A DNA stretch of 64,000 nt from Vibrio tubiashii ATCC 19109 (GCF_000772105.1 NZ_CP009354.1:806001-870000); one strand, 5' to 3'. Positions 52,799 through 62,806 are shown, counted from the first letter of the stretch. The notes: generated by a model from the letters alone, not told the origin. A program made the numbers and translations.

Positions 52799-52818
52799 CT
52801 GGTGATTATGATCACAAA
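52799..52818. promoter_or_regulatory. Candidate CRP site upstream of nagE
   Basis: TGGTGATTATGATCACAA fits TGTGA-N6-TCACA with one mismatch. CRP activation of nagE is expected from the E. coli nag regulon. Confidence 0.65.
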
Positions 52819-52933
52819 TGATGAGGTTTTAATTTGCGGAGCAAAATTAATGTCATAAACTGAGCAGGACTAAATTGAGCGGCTAAAAAAAGTGGCTCAG
52901 CCAAAATACAAAATCCTATAGGGGGAACTTAAG

Positions 52934-54508
52934 GTGAATATTCTTGGATATGCGCAAAAGTTAGGTAAAGCTCTTATGCTTCCTATCGCAACGCTTCCAG
53001 TTGCGGCGCTCTTACTACGTTTGGGTCAAGGTGACCTATTAGACATTCCATTTATGGCGCAAGCTGGTGGCGCTATCTTTGGTCAACTTCCACTACTATT
53101 CGGTCTAGGTATCGCGATTGGTCTTTCTAAAGACGGTCAAGGTGCTGCAGGTCTAGCGGGTGCGGTTGCTTACTTCGTACTTACGGCGACAGCAACAACA
53201 ATCAACGCTGACGTTAACATGTCATTCTTCGGTGGTATCATCGCTGGTATTATCGCTGGTCACTCTTACAACGCTTTCCATGCTACACGTCTTCCTGAGT
53301 GGTTGGCATTCTTCTCTGGCAAACGTCTAGTACCAATCATGGCTGGTCTATTCGCGCTAGTTGCAGGTGCTATCTCTGGTGTTGTATGGCCAACAATCCA
53401 AGGTGGTCTTGACGCACTAGCACACGCAGTTTCTACTTCTGGTGCTATTGGTCAGTTCGTATACGGTACTCTTAACCGTGCACTTATCCCTGTAGGTCTT
53501 CACCACGTTCTTAACTCTTACTTCTGGTTCGGTATGGGTACGTGTCAAGAAGTTCTAGTAACTGGCGCTCAAGCTGCTGGTCAAGCACTTCCTGCTCTAC
53601 AGCAACTTTGTGTAGACCCAGCTCTAGCTAAGACTCTTGTTGCTGGTCAATCTCACACGTTTGAGTTTGCTAACTCTGTAACTCCAGAAATCACTGCAAC
53701 TGTTAAAGAAGTAACTGAAACAGTTAAATCTGGTGACCTACACCGTTACTTCGGCGGCGATAAGTCTGCTGGTGTATTCATGAACGGTTTCTTCCCAGTA
53801 ATGATGTTCGGTCTACCTGGTGCAGCTCTAGCTATGTACCTAGCAGCTCCTGCTGAAAAACGTAGCCAAGTTGGTGGTGCACTATTCTCAGTAGGTTTCT
53901 GTTCTTTCCTAACTGGTATCACAGAGCCTCTAGAGTTCATGTTCGTATTCCTTGCACCTGCGCTATACGCAATGCACGCAGTATTTACAGGTCTATCTCT
54001 AGTTGTTGCTAACATGTTTGGTACTCTGCACGGCTTCGGCTTCTCTGCAGGTCTAATCGACTTCATCCTTAACTGGGGTCTAGCAACTAAGCCGGTAACT
54101 CTACTACTAATCGGTCTAGGTTTCGGTGCTCTATACTTCTTCACTTTCAGCTTCGCAATCCGCGCATTCAACCTGAAGTCGCCAGGTCGTGAAGATGACG
54201 ACGAAGAAGTAGGTGCTGCTCCTGCTGGTGAAGCGAAAAACGGCGACCTAGCGCGTCAATACCTAAAAGCTCTAGGTGGTCATGACAACCTAACTTCAAT
54301 CGACGCTTGTATCACTCGTCTACGTCTTACTCTAAAAGACCGCTCTGTAGCTGACGAAGTTGTACTTAAGAAGCTTGGTGCGAAAGGTGTTGTTAAGCTA
54401 GGTGAGAACAACCTTCAAGTTATCCTTGGTCCTCTAGCTGAAATCGTTGCTGGCGAAATGAAAGCAATCGGTGCTAACGAAGACCTATCTGATGTAAAAC
54501 TTCCTTAA
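52934..54508 (+). CDS. nagE: PTS transporter subunit EIICB, N-acetylglucosamine
   Basis: The 524-residue protein has an EIIC membrane domain (LMLPIATLPVAALLLRLGQG; PVGLHHVLNSYFWFGMG; FGLPGAALAMYLAAPAEKR; TGITEPLEFMFVFLAP) and a C-terminal EIIB domain (SIDACITRLRLTL with the phospho-Cys). It imports and phosphorylates GlcNAc. Unlike E. coli NagE (648 residues) it lacks a fused EIIA, so it needs EIIA-Glc in trans. The start is GTG at 52934 with GGGGGAAC upstream. Very strong codon bias suggests high expression. It is divergent from nagAC. Confidence 0.96.
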   Translation: MNILGYAQKLGKALMLPIATLPVAALLLRLGQGDLLDIPFMAQAGGAIFGQLPLLFGLGIAIGLSKDGQGAAGLAGAVAYFVLTATATTINADVNMSFFGGIIAGIIAGHSYNAFHATRLPEWLAFFSGKRLVPIMAGLFALVAGAISGVVWPTIQGGLDALAHAVSTSGAIGQFVYGTLNRALIPVGLHHVLNSYFWFGMGTCQEVLVTGAQAAGQALPALQQLCVDPALAKTLVAGQSHTFEFANSVTPEITATVKEVTETVKSGDLHRYFGGDKSAGVFMNGFFPVMMFGLPGAALAMYLAAPAEKRSQVGGALFSVGFCSFLTGITEPLEFMFVFLAPALYAMHAVFTGLSLVVANMFGTLHGFGFSAGLIDFILNWGLATKPVTLLLIGLGFGALYFFTFSFAIRAFNLKSPGREDDDEEVGAAPAGEAKNGDLARQYLKALGGHDNLTSIDACITRLRLTLKDRSVADEVVLKKLGAKGVVKLGENNLQVILGPLAEIVAGEMKAIGANEDLSDVKLP

Positions 54509-54535
54509 TTACGACACGTAAACTAAGAAAGTGAT

Positions 54536-54561
54536 GAAAGCCTCCTTCGGGAGGCTTTCTT
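54536..54561 (+). terminator. nagE terminator
   Basis: GAAAGCCTCC and GGAGGCTTTC form a perfect stem closed by a UUCG loop. Confidence 0.88.
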
Positions 54562-54754
54562 GCGTTTTGAGGGTTTCGAAACTGATCCCTGCTAGCTTAT
54601 TAACCATACAGAGAAAAAAAAGACGTTTTGCTTCGAGATATTGTTGTGTAATCCACCATAATTGTGGATCATTAGACGCTATGTACTTGACGGTCATTTG
54701 AATCGTCTAAGTAAGAATTATCTGAACAATACTAAAACAATTGAGGTGCTATAG

Positions 54755-56425
54755 ATGAGTGAAGCTGAGGCTCGTCCATCGAATTTCATTCGCCAAATCA
54801 TTGATAAAGATTTAGCGGATGGTAAACACACTAGCGTGCATACTCGTTTCCCGCCAGAGCCAAACGGCTATCTGCATATCGGTCACGCTAAGTCAATTTG
54901 CTTAAACTTTGGTATTGCTCAGGACTACCAGGGAAAGTGTAACCTACGTTTTGATGACACTAACCCAGAAAAAGAAGACGTTGAATACGTTGAGTCAATT
55001 AAGAATGATGTGAGCTGGTTAGGCTTCGAGTGGGATGGGGACGTATGTTACTCATCAAACTACTTCGATAAGCTATACGGTTACGCAGTGGAATTAATTA
55101 ACAAAGGCTTAGCGTACGTTGAAGAGCTAAGTCCTGAGCAGATCCGTGAGTATCGTGGCACACTTACCCAGCCTGGTAAGCCAAGCCCGTACCGTGATCG
55201 CACACCTGAAGAAAACTTAGCACTATTTGAGAAGATGCGTGACGGTGGGTTCGAAGAAGGTAAAGCGTGTCTACGTGCAAAGATTGATCTAGCATCTTCT
55301 TTCATTGTGCTGCGCGATCCTGTTCTTTACCGTGTGCGCTTTGCTGAGCACCACCAAACGGGTGACAAGTGGTGCATCTACCCAATGTACGACTTTACGC
55401 ACTGTATTTCGGATGCACTAGAAGGCATTACCCACTCACTGTGTACGCTTGAGTTCCAAGATAACCGTCGTCTGTATGACTGGGTACTAGAGAACATCAC
55501 TATTGATTGCCAACCTCACCAGTACGAGTTTAGTCGCCTAAACCTAGAGTACACGGTGATGTCTAAGCGTAAGCTAAATCAACTTGTCACTGAGAAACTA
55601 GTGAATGGTTGGGACGATCCGCGTATGCCGACTATTTCTGGTCTACGTCGTCGCGGCTTCACGCCTGCTTCTATTCGTGAGTTCTGTAAACGTATTGGTG
55701 TTACCAAGCAAGACAACATGATTGAGATGAGTTCTCTTGAGTCTTGTATTCGTGATGACTTGAACGAAAACGCACCTCGCGCAATGGCTGTGCTTGATCC
55801 GGTTAAGATCGTTATCGAGAACTTCGAAGAAGGCAAAGTAGAGTCTTTGACGGTAGCAAATCATCCAAACAAACCTGAGATGGGCGAGCGCGAAGTACCG
55901 TTCACTCGCGAAGTTTGGATTGAGCGTGAAGACTTCCGTGAAGAAGCGAACAAGAAGTACAAGCGTCTGGTTCTGGGTAAAGAAGTGCGCCTACGTGGTG
56001 CTTACGTGATCAAAGCTGAGCGTATCGAAAAAGATGCAGAGGGTAACATTACCACTATCTTCTGTAGCTACGATGCAGACACGCTAGGTAAGAACCCAGC
56101 TGACGGCCGTAAAGTGAAGGGTGTTATTCACTGGGTGTCTGCTGATAAAGGTCTTCCAGCTGAGATTCGTCTATACGATCGCTTGTTCACTGTGCCAAAC
56201 CCAGCAGCAGCGGATAACTTTGCTGAGACAATCAACCCTGAGTCACTTGTTAAGCTGAATGGTTTTGTTGAGCCAAGCCTCGCTCAAGCGCAAGCTGAGA
56301 AGGGTTTCCAGTTTGAGCGTATGGGTTACTTCTGTGCGGATATTAAAGACTCGAAGCCAGAGACTTTAGTGTTTAACCGTACTGTAGGTCTTCGCGATAC
56401 TTGGGCGAAAATCGAAGCTAAGTAA
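54755..56425 (+). CDS. glnS: Glutaminyl-tRNA synthetase
   Basis: The 556-residue class I synthetase has the HIGH motif in [17 protein letters not shown], the KMSKS variant [11 protein letters not shown], and the C-terminal anticodon-binding beta barrels ([38 protein letters not shown]). It charges tRNA-Gln. Length is close to E. coli GlnS (554). It follows nagE in the order found in other vibrios, but nagE has its own terminator. A 5' leader of over 100 bases could hold its promoter. Confidence 0.98.
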   Translation: MSEAEARPSNFIRQIIDKDLADGKHTSVHTRFPPEPNGYLHIGHAKSICLNFGIAQDYQGKCNLRFDDTNPEKEDVEYVESIKNDVSWLGFEWDGDVCYSSNYFDKLYGYAVELINKGLAYVEELSPEQIREYRGTLTQPGKPSPYRDRTPEENLALFEKMRDGGFEEGKACLRAKIDLASSFIVLRDPVLYRVRFAEHHQTGDKWCIYPMYDFTHCISDALEGITHSLCTLEFQDNRRLYDWVLENITIDCQPHQYEFSRLNLEYTVMSKRKLNQLVTEKLVNGWDDPRMPTISGLRRRGFTPASIREFCKRIGVTKQDNMIEMSSLESCIRDDLNENAPRAMAVLDPVKIVIENFEEGKVESLTVANHPNKPEMGEREVPFTREVWIEREDFREEANKKYKRLVLGKEVRLRGAYVIKAERIEKDAEGNITTIFCSYDADTLGKNPADGRKVKGVIHWVSADKGLPAEIRLYDRLFTVPNPAAADNFAETINPESLVKLNGFVEPSLAQAQAEKGFQFERMGYFCADIKDSKPETLVFNRTVGLRDTWAKIEAK

Positions 56426-56445
56426 TCGTATTGCACTCTAGTTTG

Positions 56446-56473
56446 AAAGCCAGTCCTCGTGACTGGCTTTTTT
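56446..56473 (+). terminator. glnS terminator
   Basis: AAAGCCAGTC and GACTGGCTTT form a perfect stem with loop CTCGT, followed by TTT. Confidence 0.93.
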
Positions 56474-56503
56474 ATTGATGGCGATTGGTATTAAATAGCA
56501 GGC

Positions 56504-56534
56504 AATAAAAAACGCCAGCTTTTGGCTGACGTTT
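56504..56534 (-). terminator. fur terminator
   Basis: On the minus strand AACGTCAGC and GCTGGCGTT pair around CAAAA and run into TTTTATTG. Confidence 0.88.
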
Positions 56535-56557
56535 TAAAGTTGGCTGTTAAGACGAAA

Positions 56558-57007
56558 TTATTTCTTCGACTTATGCGCGTCTGGGTTGTCTTTGCAGCTA
56601 CCGTCAGCACATTTACCGTAAAGGTATAGGCTGTGGTTAGTCAAAATAACATTGTACTGGGCCGCGATTTCTTTCTGACGCTCTTCAATGATGTCATCAG
56701 AGAATTCAATCACTTCACCACAATCTAGACACACTAGATGGTCATGGTGGTGCTGAGTTGACAGTTCAAATACAGATTTGCCGCCTTCAAAGTGGTGGCG
56801 AGTTACGATACCTGCATCATCAAATTGGTTTAATACGCGGTATACAGTCGCTAGACCAATCTCTTCACCTAGATCAATCAGCTTTTTGTACAGTTCTTCA
56901 GCACTGATATGTTGGCATTCAGGTTGCTGTAATACTTCTAAAATCTTTAGTCTTGGAAGGGTAACTTTAAGACCAGCATCCTTAAGCGCTTGGTTATTGT
57001 CTGACAT
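56558..57007 (-). CDS. fur: Ferric uptake regulator Fur
   Basis: The 149-residue regulator starts MSDNNQALKDAGLKVTLPRL (winged helix, with ISAEELYKKL and GLATVYRVLNQFDDAGIV). The metal region follows: HHFEGGKSVFELSTQHHHDH, LVCLDCGEVIEF and KCADGSCKDNP. It represses iron-uptake genes when loaded with Fe2+. The longer frame to 57061 is not conserved. A promoter at 57060-57087 overlaps an AT-rich Fur-box-like run, so autoregulation is likely. Confidence 0.98.
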   Translation of the reverse strand: MSDNNQALKDAGLKVTLPRLKILEVLQQPECQHISAEELYKKLIDLGEEIGLATVYRVLNQFDDAGIVTRHHFEGGKSVFELSTQHHHDHLVCLDCGEVIEFSDDIIEERQKEIAAQYNVILTNHSLYLYGKCADGSCKDNPDAHKSKK

Positions 57008-57059
57008 ATACTTTCCTGTTGATGATCTGCAGTTATTAACAGAATTCAATATTCCTATC

Positions 57060-57087
57060 ATTATAGGGTAGTACTGATAAACAATAA
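57060..57087 (-). promoter_or_regulatory. fur promoter
   Basis: On the minus strand TTATTG (57082-57087), 16-base spacer and TATAAT (57060-57065). The following ATAATGATAGGAATATT resembles a Fur box. Confidence 0.65.
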
Positions 57088-57210
57088 ACCACGAACTTCA
57101 AAGGGTTACTAGTATTTTTTTATAAACAAGTGAGAAGTCACTGATAAAACATGTCAGACCAGTTACAATTGGTTAACAAGTGAGGAAGAGTAATCAGTTA
57201 AGGACAAGGA

Positions 57211-57714
57211 ATGAATAAGTCATTGGCTAAAATTTATAAGCCTGGAGTAGTTAAATTTGCGCTCAACTCTTGGCCACCTTTTTGGGGGGCGGGGATCAAG
57301 ATACTCTCAATTAGTGACGACTTTCGCGAAGTCAAAATGAAACTGAAGTTACGTTGGTGGAACAAAAATGCCAATCGCACTCAATATGGTGGCAGCATTT
57401 TCTCTTTAACCGATCCTGTCTACTCCTTGATGTTAATGGGAATATTAGGTGAGCGCTACTACGTCTGGGACAAGGAAGCGAGCATCAACTTTATCAAGCC
57501 AGGGCAAAGTGATCTGTTTGCTGAGTTTTGTGTCACTCAAGATCAGCTTGAAGATATTTTAAGGCAGACGGCTGACGGCGATAAATGTTTCCCAGAGTTC
57601 ATCATTTATGTCAAAGACAAACACGGTAATGTAGTGTCTGAAGTGCAGCGTAAACTGTATGTGCGTAAAAAACCGCAATTTCGAGAAGAGGATGCAGAGG
57701 AACAAACGGCATAA
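57211..57714 (+). CDS. DUF4442 hot-dog-fold protein
   Basis: The 167-residue protein belongs to the DUF4442 family (hot-dog fold, thioesterase-like): PPFWGAGIKILSISDDFREV, KMKLKLRWWNKNANRTQYGG, SIFSLTDPVYSLMLMGILG and KEASINFIKPGQSDLFAEF. No catalytic role is proven; acyl-CoA thioesterase activity is a family-level guess. It is monocistronic between the divergent fur and convergent fldA. Confidence 0.85.
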   Translation: MNKSLAKIYKPGVVKFALNSWPPFWGAGIKILSISDDFREVKMKLKLRWWNKNANRTQYGGSIFSLTDPVYSLMLMGILGERYYVWDKEASINFIKPGQSDLFAEFCVTQDQLEDILRQTADGDKCFPEFIIYVKDKHGNVVSEVQRKLYVRKKPQFREEDAEEQTA

Positions 57715-57740
57715 AAAAACCTCCGTAACGGAGGTTTCTT
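57713..57740. terminator. Shared terminator, DUF4442 gene / fldA
   Basis: AAACCTCCG and CGGAGGTTT form a perfect stem with loop TAA, with A-rich left and T-rich right flanks. Confidence 0.92.
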
Positions 57741-57755
57741 AATTCGGCGAGGAGA

Positions 57756-58289
57756 TTAGTCTTCTAGCTCAGCTAGGCACATCTCTTCGTGAATCTGCTT
57801 ACACCAGCTGTTCACGCGCTCATCAGTTAGCTCTGGCTGGCGGTCTTCATCGATACATAGACCAACGAATTGGCTGTCATCGCCTTCAACTAGGCCTTTA
57901 GATGCTTCGAACTCATAGCCTTCAGTTGAAGTGTAGCCAAGGATAGTACCACCTTTAGCTTCAACGATATCACGTACTGTACCCATAGCGTCACAGAAGT
58001 ACTCTGCGTAGTCTTCTTGGTCACCACAGCCAAAGATTGCGACTAGCTTAGTCGAAAAATCGATTTGCTCTAGCTCTGGGAAGAAGTCATCCCAGTCACA
58101 TTGTGCTTCGCCGTAGTACCAAGTTGGGATACCAAGAAGCAGAAGATCGAAGTTATCAATATCTTCTTTGCTGCTTTTAGCGATATCTTGAACGTGAACC
58201 AGTTGTTTACCTAGTTGCTTTTGAATCATCTTTGCAACAGCTTCAGTGTTACCTGTGTCGCTACCAAAGAAGATGCCTACACTTGCCAT
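57756..58289 (-). CDS. fldA: Flavodoxin FldA
   Basis: The 177-residue FMN protein has the phosphate loop FGSDTGNTEAVAKMI (about 8-22), the 60s loop GIPTWYYGEAQCDWDDFF and the 90s loop FGCGDQEDYAEYFCDAMG. It is the long-chain type. It carries electrons at low potential, e.g. to IspG/H, MetH or pyruvate-formate lyase activation. It is next to a DUF2788 gene and ybfF upstream; all read left and may be one transcript. Confidence 0.97.
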   Translation of the reverse strand: MASVGIFFGSDTGNTEAVAKMIQKQLGKQLVHVQDIAKSSKEDIDNFDLLLLGIPTWYYGEAQCDWDDFFPELEQIDFSTKLVAIFGCGDQEDYAEYFCDAMGTVRDIVEAKGGTILGYTSTEGYEFEASKGLVEGDDSQFVGLCIDEDRQPELTDERVNSWCKQIHEEMCLAELED

Positions 58290-58333
58290 AGATTCGTTAC
58301 CTTTACTAATTTCTGTTGTGGGCTCGGTTGATA

Positions 58334-58555
58334 TCAGCCGATACCACCACCTTCCCAGCTAAGCTGAATAATGCCTTTGGCGATAAACCCAGCACAGCCA
58401 AGGAATAGGACTAACCATACAATGCGACGACCGAAAGGGGGAACATTGCCCGCTTTTAAGACATCTTTTATCGCCATACCGATAAAGAAAAAGATAGACG
58501 CGAAAAGCAGATCGAGACCAATTGACTCGAGCATGTTCATGTAGTCGTAGAGCAT
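58334..58555 (-). CDS. DUF2788 small membrane protein
   Basis: The 73-residue protein has two hydrophobic helices (about 14-32, DLLFASIFFFIGMAIKDVL; and 45-63, IVWLVLFLGCAGFIAKGII). This is the DUF2788 family, common next to fldA in vibrios; function unknown. The gap to fldA is 44 bases and to ybfF 93 bases, so they are probably co-transcribed. Confidence 0.85.
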   Translation of the reverse strand: MLYDYMNMLESIGLDLLFASIFFFIGMAIKDVLKAGNVPPFGRRIVWLVLFLGCAGFIAKGIIQLSWEGGGIG

Positions 58556-58648
58556 GGAATCCCTTTATGCCAAATTACTTGCGCCGCACTATACCACTGT
58601 TACTGAATAAAGTTAACGGGCATAGTACAACTGATCTCTCATTCTGTT

Positions 58649-59413
58649 TTACGCAATGAACTTGCGGATAGCACGTAATACTTCAGCCGGCTTTTCAGCG
58701 TGTAACCAATGTCCGGTATTAGCGATAACATGGGCTTTGGCATTGCTGAACTGCTGTTTAACTTGCCCTTGGTGCTCTGCGGTTAAGTAATCTGAATCGC
58801 CACCTTTGATAAACAAGGTAGGCGTCGAAATTGTTTCAATAGTTTGCCAACCAAGAATCTCCCAGTAGTTTTCCCACAAGCTTTCGACATTAAAGCGCCA
58901 AGCCAAATGTTCACCTGTGTTATACAAAGATTTACCGAGAAACTGGCGAACACCTTCTAGTTCGATATGTTCGGCCAAAATGTTTAGCGCTTGCTTACGC
59001 TGAGTGGGTTTTTGCTCGATGACGGCTTTGAGTCCGTTGAACACATTATCATGACGACTTTCTGTGTATTGAACCGGTGCCATATCTAAAACAAGCAGCT
59101 TATGAATCTGATCTTGCGCGATTTCCGCTAACTTCATTGCTACCTTGCCACCCATAGAGTGGCCGACTACGGTGTAGTTAGCGAGGTTAAGGTGTTGCAG
59201 CAATGCATAGACATCTTGCGCCATTAATGGATAGCTAAGTTCATCACTCTGAAAGGAGAGGCCATGGTTGCGCAGGTCAATACTCAGAACTTGATGATCC
59301 TCTTTTAGATCGCGAGCAAGTAAACCTAAGTTGTCTAAATTACCAAACAACCCATGGATCAATACAATGGTGTGACCCTCACCTTCGAGTTTGTAGTTGA
59401 GCAGATGTGACAT
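58649..59413 (-). CDS. ybfF: Alpha/beta-hydrolase esterase YbfF
   Basis: The 254-residue enzyme has IVLIHGLFGNLDNLGLLARD (oxyanion region, about 16-35), the nucleophile elbow VVGHSMGGKVAMKLAE (catalytic Ser), an Asp in IKGGDSDYLT and the His in NTGHWLHAEKP. E. coli YbfF hydrolyses short acyl esters including acyl-CoA; its natural substrate is unsettled. It is divergent from seqA, as in E. coli, where ybfF and seqA are also neighbours. Confidence 0.93.
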   Translation of the reverse strand: MSHLLNYKLEGEGHTIVLIHGLFGNLDNLGLLARDLKEDHQVLSIDLRNHGLSFQSDELSYPLMAQDVYALLQHLNLANYTVVGHSMGGKVAMKLAEIAQDQIHKLLVLDMAPVQYTESRHDNVFNGLKAVIEQKPTQRKQALNILAEHIELEGVRQFLGKSLYNTGEHLAWRFNVESLWENYWEILGWQTIETISTPTLFIKGGDSDYLTAEHQGQVKQQFSNAKAHVIANTGHWLHAEKPAEVLRAIRKFIA

Positions 59414-59505
59414 TTTATTCTATTCGTGACAGGTAAACCGTAGAGTCTCTTTAAAGATCTCGCTATAATCCCCCAGAGTTTAAACATAGAGATTGTGAAA
59501 AGCGA

Positions 59506-60045
59506 ATGAAAACAATTGAGGTTGATGAGGATCTATACCGTTACATCGCAAGTCAAACCCAGCATATTGGTGAGAGTGCTTCGGACATTTTACGTCGTCT
59601 TTTGATGACTGAAGGTCAAGCGCCTGTTGCCAAGCCGCAGGTTGTGGCGCAACCAAAGGGTGTAGTGGTTAGCAAAGATGCAATAAAAGAAGAAACAGTA
59701 GATAGCGTTAAAGAGATGCGATCATTGCTCATCTCTGACGAGTTTGCTGGTCTTAAGAAAGCGATTGACCGCTTTATGCTGGTCCTAGCAACGCTGCATC
59801 GCATTAACCCGAATGACTTTTCAGAAGCGACTCAGGTTAAAGGTCGTAAGCGTGTTTACTTCGCTGATAATGAGCAAACACTGCTGGCTAACGGTAACAC
59901 GACTAAGCCGAAATCAATCCCTGGTTCACCATTTTGGGTCATCACCAATAATAACACTAGCCGCAAGAGGCAGATGGTTGACCAACTGATGGCGAGGATG
60001 AACTTCCCATCAGACCTGATTGAGAAAGTGACAAACTCAATCTAG
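59506..60045 (+). CDS. seqA: Replication initiation regulator SeqA
   Basis: The 179-residue protein starts with the multimerising helix-turn-strand (MKTIEVDEDLYRYIASQTQH then IGESASDILRRLLM). After a linker comes the hemimethylated GATC-binding domain (RMNFPSDLIEKVTNSI at its end, KGRKRVYFADNEQTLL inside). SeqA delays re-initiation at oriC by holding newly copied GATC sites. It is upstream of pgm, with a long hairpin between them. Confidence 0.97.
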   Translation: MKTIEVDEDLYRYIASQTQHIGESASDILRRLLMTEGQAPVAKPQVVAQPKGVVVSKDAIKEETVDSVKEMRSLLISDEFAGLKKAIDRFMLVLATLHRINPNDFSEATQVKGRKRVYFADNEQTLLANGNTTKPKSIPGSPFWVITNNNTSRKRQMVDQLMARMNFPSDLIEKVTNSI

Positions 60046-60057
60046 AGAATTCTGATA

Positions 60058-60105
60058 GAAACCTCATAATGCACAACTTAGTTAACGTATTATGAGGTTT
60101 TTTTA
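60058..60105 (+). terminator. Hairpin between seqA and pgm
   Basis: AAACCTCATAAT and ATTATGAGGTTT form a perfect stem with a long loop, followed by T-rich sequence. Confidence 0.8.
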
Positions 60106-60135
60106 TTTCTACACATTTTTAAGAAAGGATGTCAA

Positions 60136-61782
60136 ATGGCTATGCACCCACGAGCGGGACAAAAAGCTCAACAGCAAGACCTGCATAATATTCCAGCCCT
60201 CGTTGCAAATTATTTTCTTCTCCAACCTGACTCTTCGAATCCTGACCACAAAGTTGAATTTGGTACATCTGGTCACCGTGGTAGCGCAGACAAGTCTACA
60301 TTCAACGAACACCATATTTTGGCGATTGCTCAAGCGGTAGCGGAAGTTCGCGCAGAAAAAGGCACAACAGGTCCATTGTTTGTTGGTAAAGACACGCATG
60401 CGCTATCTGAGCCGGCATTTTCAACAGTTGTAGAAGTGCTCGTGGCTAATGGTGTGCAAGTGATTGTTCAGCAAGACAACGGTTATACGCCAACGCCGGG
60501 TGTTTCTCACGCTATTCTGACTTACAACCTGAAACATCAAGACAAAGCAGACGGGATTGTGATTACACCGTCTCATAACCCACCGCAAGATGGCGGTATT
60601 AAGTACAACCCAACTCATGGTGGTCCTGCGGAAGGTGAATTGACACAAGCGATTCAAGACCGTGCAAATGTACTTATCGCTGAAGGTTTGCAAGGTGTTA
60701 AGCGTATGCCGCTAGGTGAAGCTAAAGCTTCAGAACTGTTCATCGAGCGCGATCTTGTTAAGCCATACATTGATGACTTAGTTAATGTCATTGATATGGA
60801 AGCGATTCAAAAAGCAAACCTAAAAATTGGAGTCGATCCACTTGGCGGCAGTGGTATCGACTACTGGCGTCAAATCGGCTCTGCTTACAATCTAGATCTG
60901 ACTTTGGTTAGCGAAGCGATTGACCCATCATTCCAGTTTATGTCGTTAGATAAAGACGGCGTGGTTCGTATGGACTGTTCATCGCCTTACGCAATGGCGG
61001 GTCTGTTAGCGCTAAAAGATGAATATGACTTGGCGTTTGGTAATGACCCTGACTACGACCGCCATGGCATTGTTACGCCAAAAGGTCTGATGAACCCGAA
61101 CCATTTCTTAGCAGTGTGTATCGACTACTTATACCGTCATCGCGAAGGGTGGGGCAAAGACGTTGCTGTTGGTAAGACGTTAGTATCAAGCGCACTAATT
61201 GACCGCGTAGTTGCCGACCTTGGTCGCGAACTATGTGAAGTCCCTGTTGGCTTTAAATGGTTTGTTGATGGCCTATATGAAGGTAAATTTGGTTTTGGTG
61301 GCGAAGAGTCAGCAGGGGCCTCTTTTCTGCGTAAAGACGGTACGCCTTGGTCTACCGATAAAGATGGCATCATTCTATGTCTTCTTGCTGCCGAAATTAC
61401 AGCAGTCACTGGTAAGAACCCTCAAGAATACTACGAAGAACTAGCAGCGAAGCATGGTGCTTCTGAATACAACCGTATTCAAGCTGTGGCAAATGGTCCG
61501 CAAAAAGATGTACTGAAGAAACTGTCTGCTGAGATGGTAACGGCAGAAACGTTAGCAGGCGAAGCGATCACTGCACGTTTGACGCATGCTCCGGGCAATG
61601 GCGCTGCAATCGGCGGTCTGAAAGTGACGACGGAAAATGGTTGGTTTGCGGCTCGCCCATCTGGCACTGAGGATATTTACAAGATCTACTGTGAGAGCTT
61701 TAAAGGTGAAGAGCATTTGAAGCAGATCGAAGCAGAAGCACAAGAGATCGTGAATCAGGTATTTGCTGACGCTGGTCTTTAA
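60136..61782 (+). CDS. pgm: Phosphoglucomutase (alpha-D-glucose specific)
   Basis: The 548-residue enzyme has the substrate start [16 protein letters not shown], the phosphoserine loop [16 protein letters not shown], the Mg site [23 protein letters not shown] and the phosphate-binding [12 protein letters not shown]. It interconverts glucose-1-P and glucose-6-P. AAAGGAT precedes the ATG at 60136. Length matches E. coli Pgm (546). It ends at a strong terminator followed by an inverted composite repeat. Confidence 0.98.
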   Translation: MAMHPRAGQKAQQQDLHNIPALVANYFLLQPDSSNPDHKVEFGTSGHRGSADKSTFNEHHILAIAQAVAEVRAEKGTTGPLFVGKDTHALSEPAFSTVVEVLVANGVQVIVQQDNGYTPTPGVSHAILTYNLKHQDKADGIVITPSHNPPQDGGIKYNPTHGGPAEGELTQAIQDRANVLIAEGLQGVKRMPLGEAKASELFIERDLVKPYIDDLVNVIDMEAIQKANLKIGVDPLGGSGIDYWRQIGSAYNLDLTLVSEAIDPSFQFMSLDKDGVVRMDCSSPYAMAGLLALKDEYDLAFGNDPDYDRHGIVTPKGLMNPNHFLAVCIDYLYRHREGWGKDVAVGKTLVSSALIDRVVADLGRELCEVPVGFKWFVDGLYEGKFGFGGEESAGASFLRKDGTPWSTDKDGIILCLLAAEITAVTGKNPQEYYEELAAKHGASEYNRIQAVANGPQKDVLKKLSAEMVTAETLAGEAITARLTHAPGNGAAIGGLKVTTENGWFAARPSGTEDIYKIYCESFKGEEHLKQIEAEAQEIVNQVFADAGL

Positions 61783-61805
61783 TTCTGACGATTAAGTGTT
61801 GTATC

Positions 61806-61834
61806 AAGGGCTGACTATTTGTCAGCCTTTTTTT
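61806..61834 (+). terminator. pgm terminator
   Basis: AAGGGCTGAC and GTCAGCCTTT form a stem with loop TATTT, followed by T7. Confidence 0.93.
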
Positions 61835-61845
61835 GTTGAAGCTTT

Positions 61846-62055
61846 GGAACGGGCTGCGCCCTTCGGGAACGGACTTCGTCCTATGGATAACTGGATAACT
61901 GGATAACTGGATAACTGGATAACTGGATAACTGGATAACTAAAATTGCTCCGTCATAGTTTAGTTGTCAACTCTAGCTCTCTAGAAGGGTGAAGCCCGAT
62001 CCCGCTTTCCATAGCGCAGCGTTCCCGCTCTCTATAGGACTAAGTCCGTTCCCGC
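61846..62055 (-). repeat. Composite intergenic repeat, copy 6, inverted
   Basis: Read on the minus strand it starts GCGGGAACGGACTTAGTCC one base after the DUF1853 gene stop, then heads with GCGCTGCG... and TGGAAAGC, GGGC-TTC-ACCC, a decayed GTTGAC spacer and GAGCAATTTTA. The GTTATCCA array and inverted head copies end it. Its arrangement mirrors copies 2 and 3. Confidence 0.88.
61884..61939 (-). repeat. Tandem array of GTTATCCA, 7 copies (TGGATAAC on the plus strand)
   Basis: Seven perfect units; the opposite strand orientation agrees with the inverted element around it. Confidence 0.95.
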
Positions 62056-62056
62056 T

Positions 62057-62806
62057 TTACCCCGGCCAAGTGTCAGGCACTACAAACCAAAATTGACCGT
62101 TTTGCGTCTGAGCATGGACGAACCTTCCGTTGGGTTTATCGATAGGGTTGACGAATTCTTCTAGTCCAACCGCCCAAAGTGGTTTTTCGAGTTCATACAG
62201 CAGTTCGCCAATCTGGTCCCACTGACTTTGGTAGCACCAATATCCGGTGATTTGGCTAGGGTTTATCGTGAGCCCTAGACACTCTTCCGGAATGGTCTCT
62301 GGTGAAAAAGGATTGATATAAAGACGCCCTTGGATTAACAGATGCTCAGTGAGATCAGAGTAGTGAGGGTATTGTTCAAGGAATTCCGGAGATGCACTCA
62401 TTTTTAATTGATGAGAGAGCATTCTAGCGAGTTTCTTGTCTAGCTGATCGTGGGCATTCGGTCCGTACCAAACGCCTTTATGTAAAAGATAGAACTTAAT
62501 CGCGACTTCCCAGTGTTCTTTCTGATGTGACTCAAGGTTGTCCAGAATGAGATCAATTGCGCCTATGGTCTGGCCTGACGCTTTGTTGATTTGAATCTCT
62601 TCTTCGAGCAGCGAATATTTTGAACTATTGCTGATGAGCTCAGTGCATAGGTGCTGGTAGATGAATCCTAATCGAGGGTTGCCTTGATAGTCATCTTGTT
62701 TTAGAGGAGTGATATTCAGCGCTTTGACATCGACAAATGGTGGTGTCAGGTTAAATAGCGATGGCGTTTCATGTACCCAGTGATAAAAACGTTGTAAAGC
62801 GTTCAT
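62057..62806 (-). CDS. DUF1853 family protein
   Basis: The 249-residue protein shows DUF1853 features: FNLTPPFVDVKALNI near the start, LGFIYQHLCTELISNSSKYS, IDLILDNLESHQKEHWEVAI then KFYLLHKGVWYGPNAHDQLD, and a C-terminal WAVGLEEFVNP. The middle resembles PD-(D/E)XK nuclease-like cores (WEVAIKFYL), but activity is unproven. It is convergent with pgm, and its stop codon is followed within one base by an inverted composite repeat. It is divergent from ybgI. Confidence 0.8.
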   Translation of the reverse strand: MNALQRFYHWVHETPSLFNLTPPFVDVKALNITPLKQDDYQGNPRLGFIYQHLCTELISNSSKYSLLEEEIQINKASGQTIGAIDLILDNLESHQKEHWEVAIKFYLLHKGVWYGPNAHDQLDKKLARMLSHQLKMSASPEFLEQYPHYSDLTEHLLIQGRLYINPFSPETIPEECLGLTINPSQITGYWCYQSQWDQIGELLYELEKPLWAVGLEEFVNPIDKPNGRFVHAQTQNGQFWFVVPDTWPG

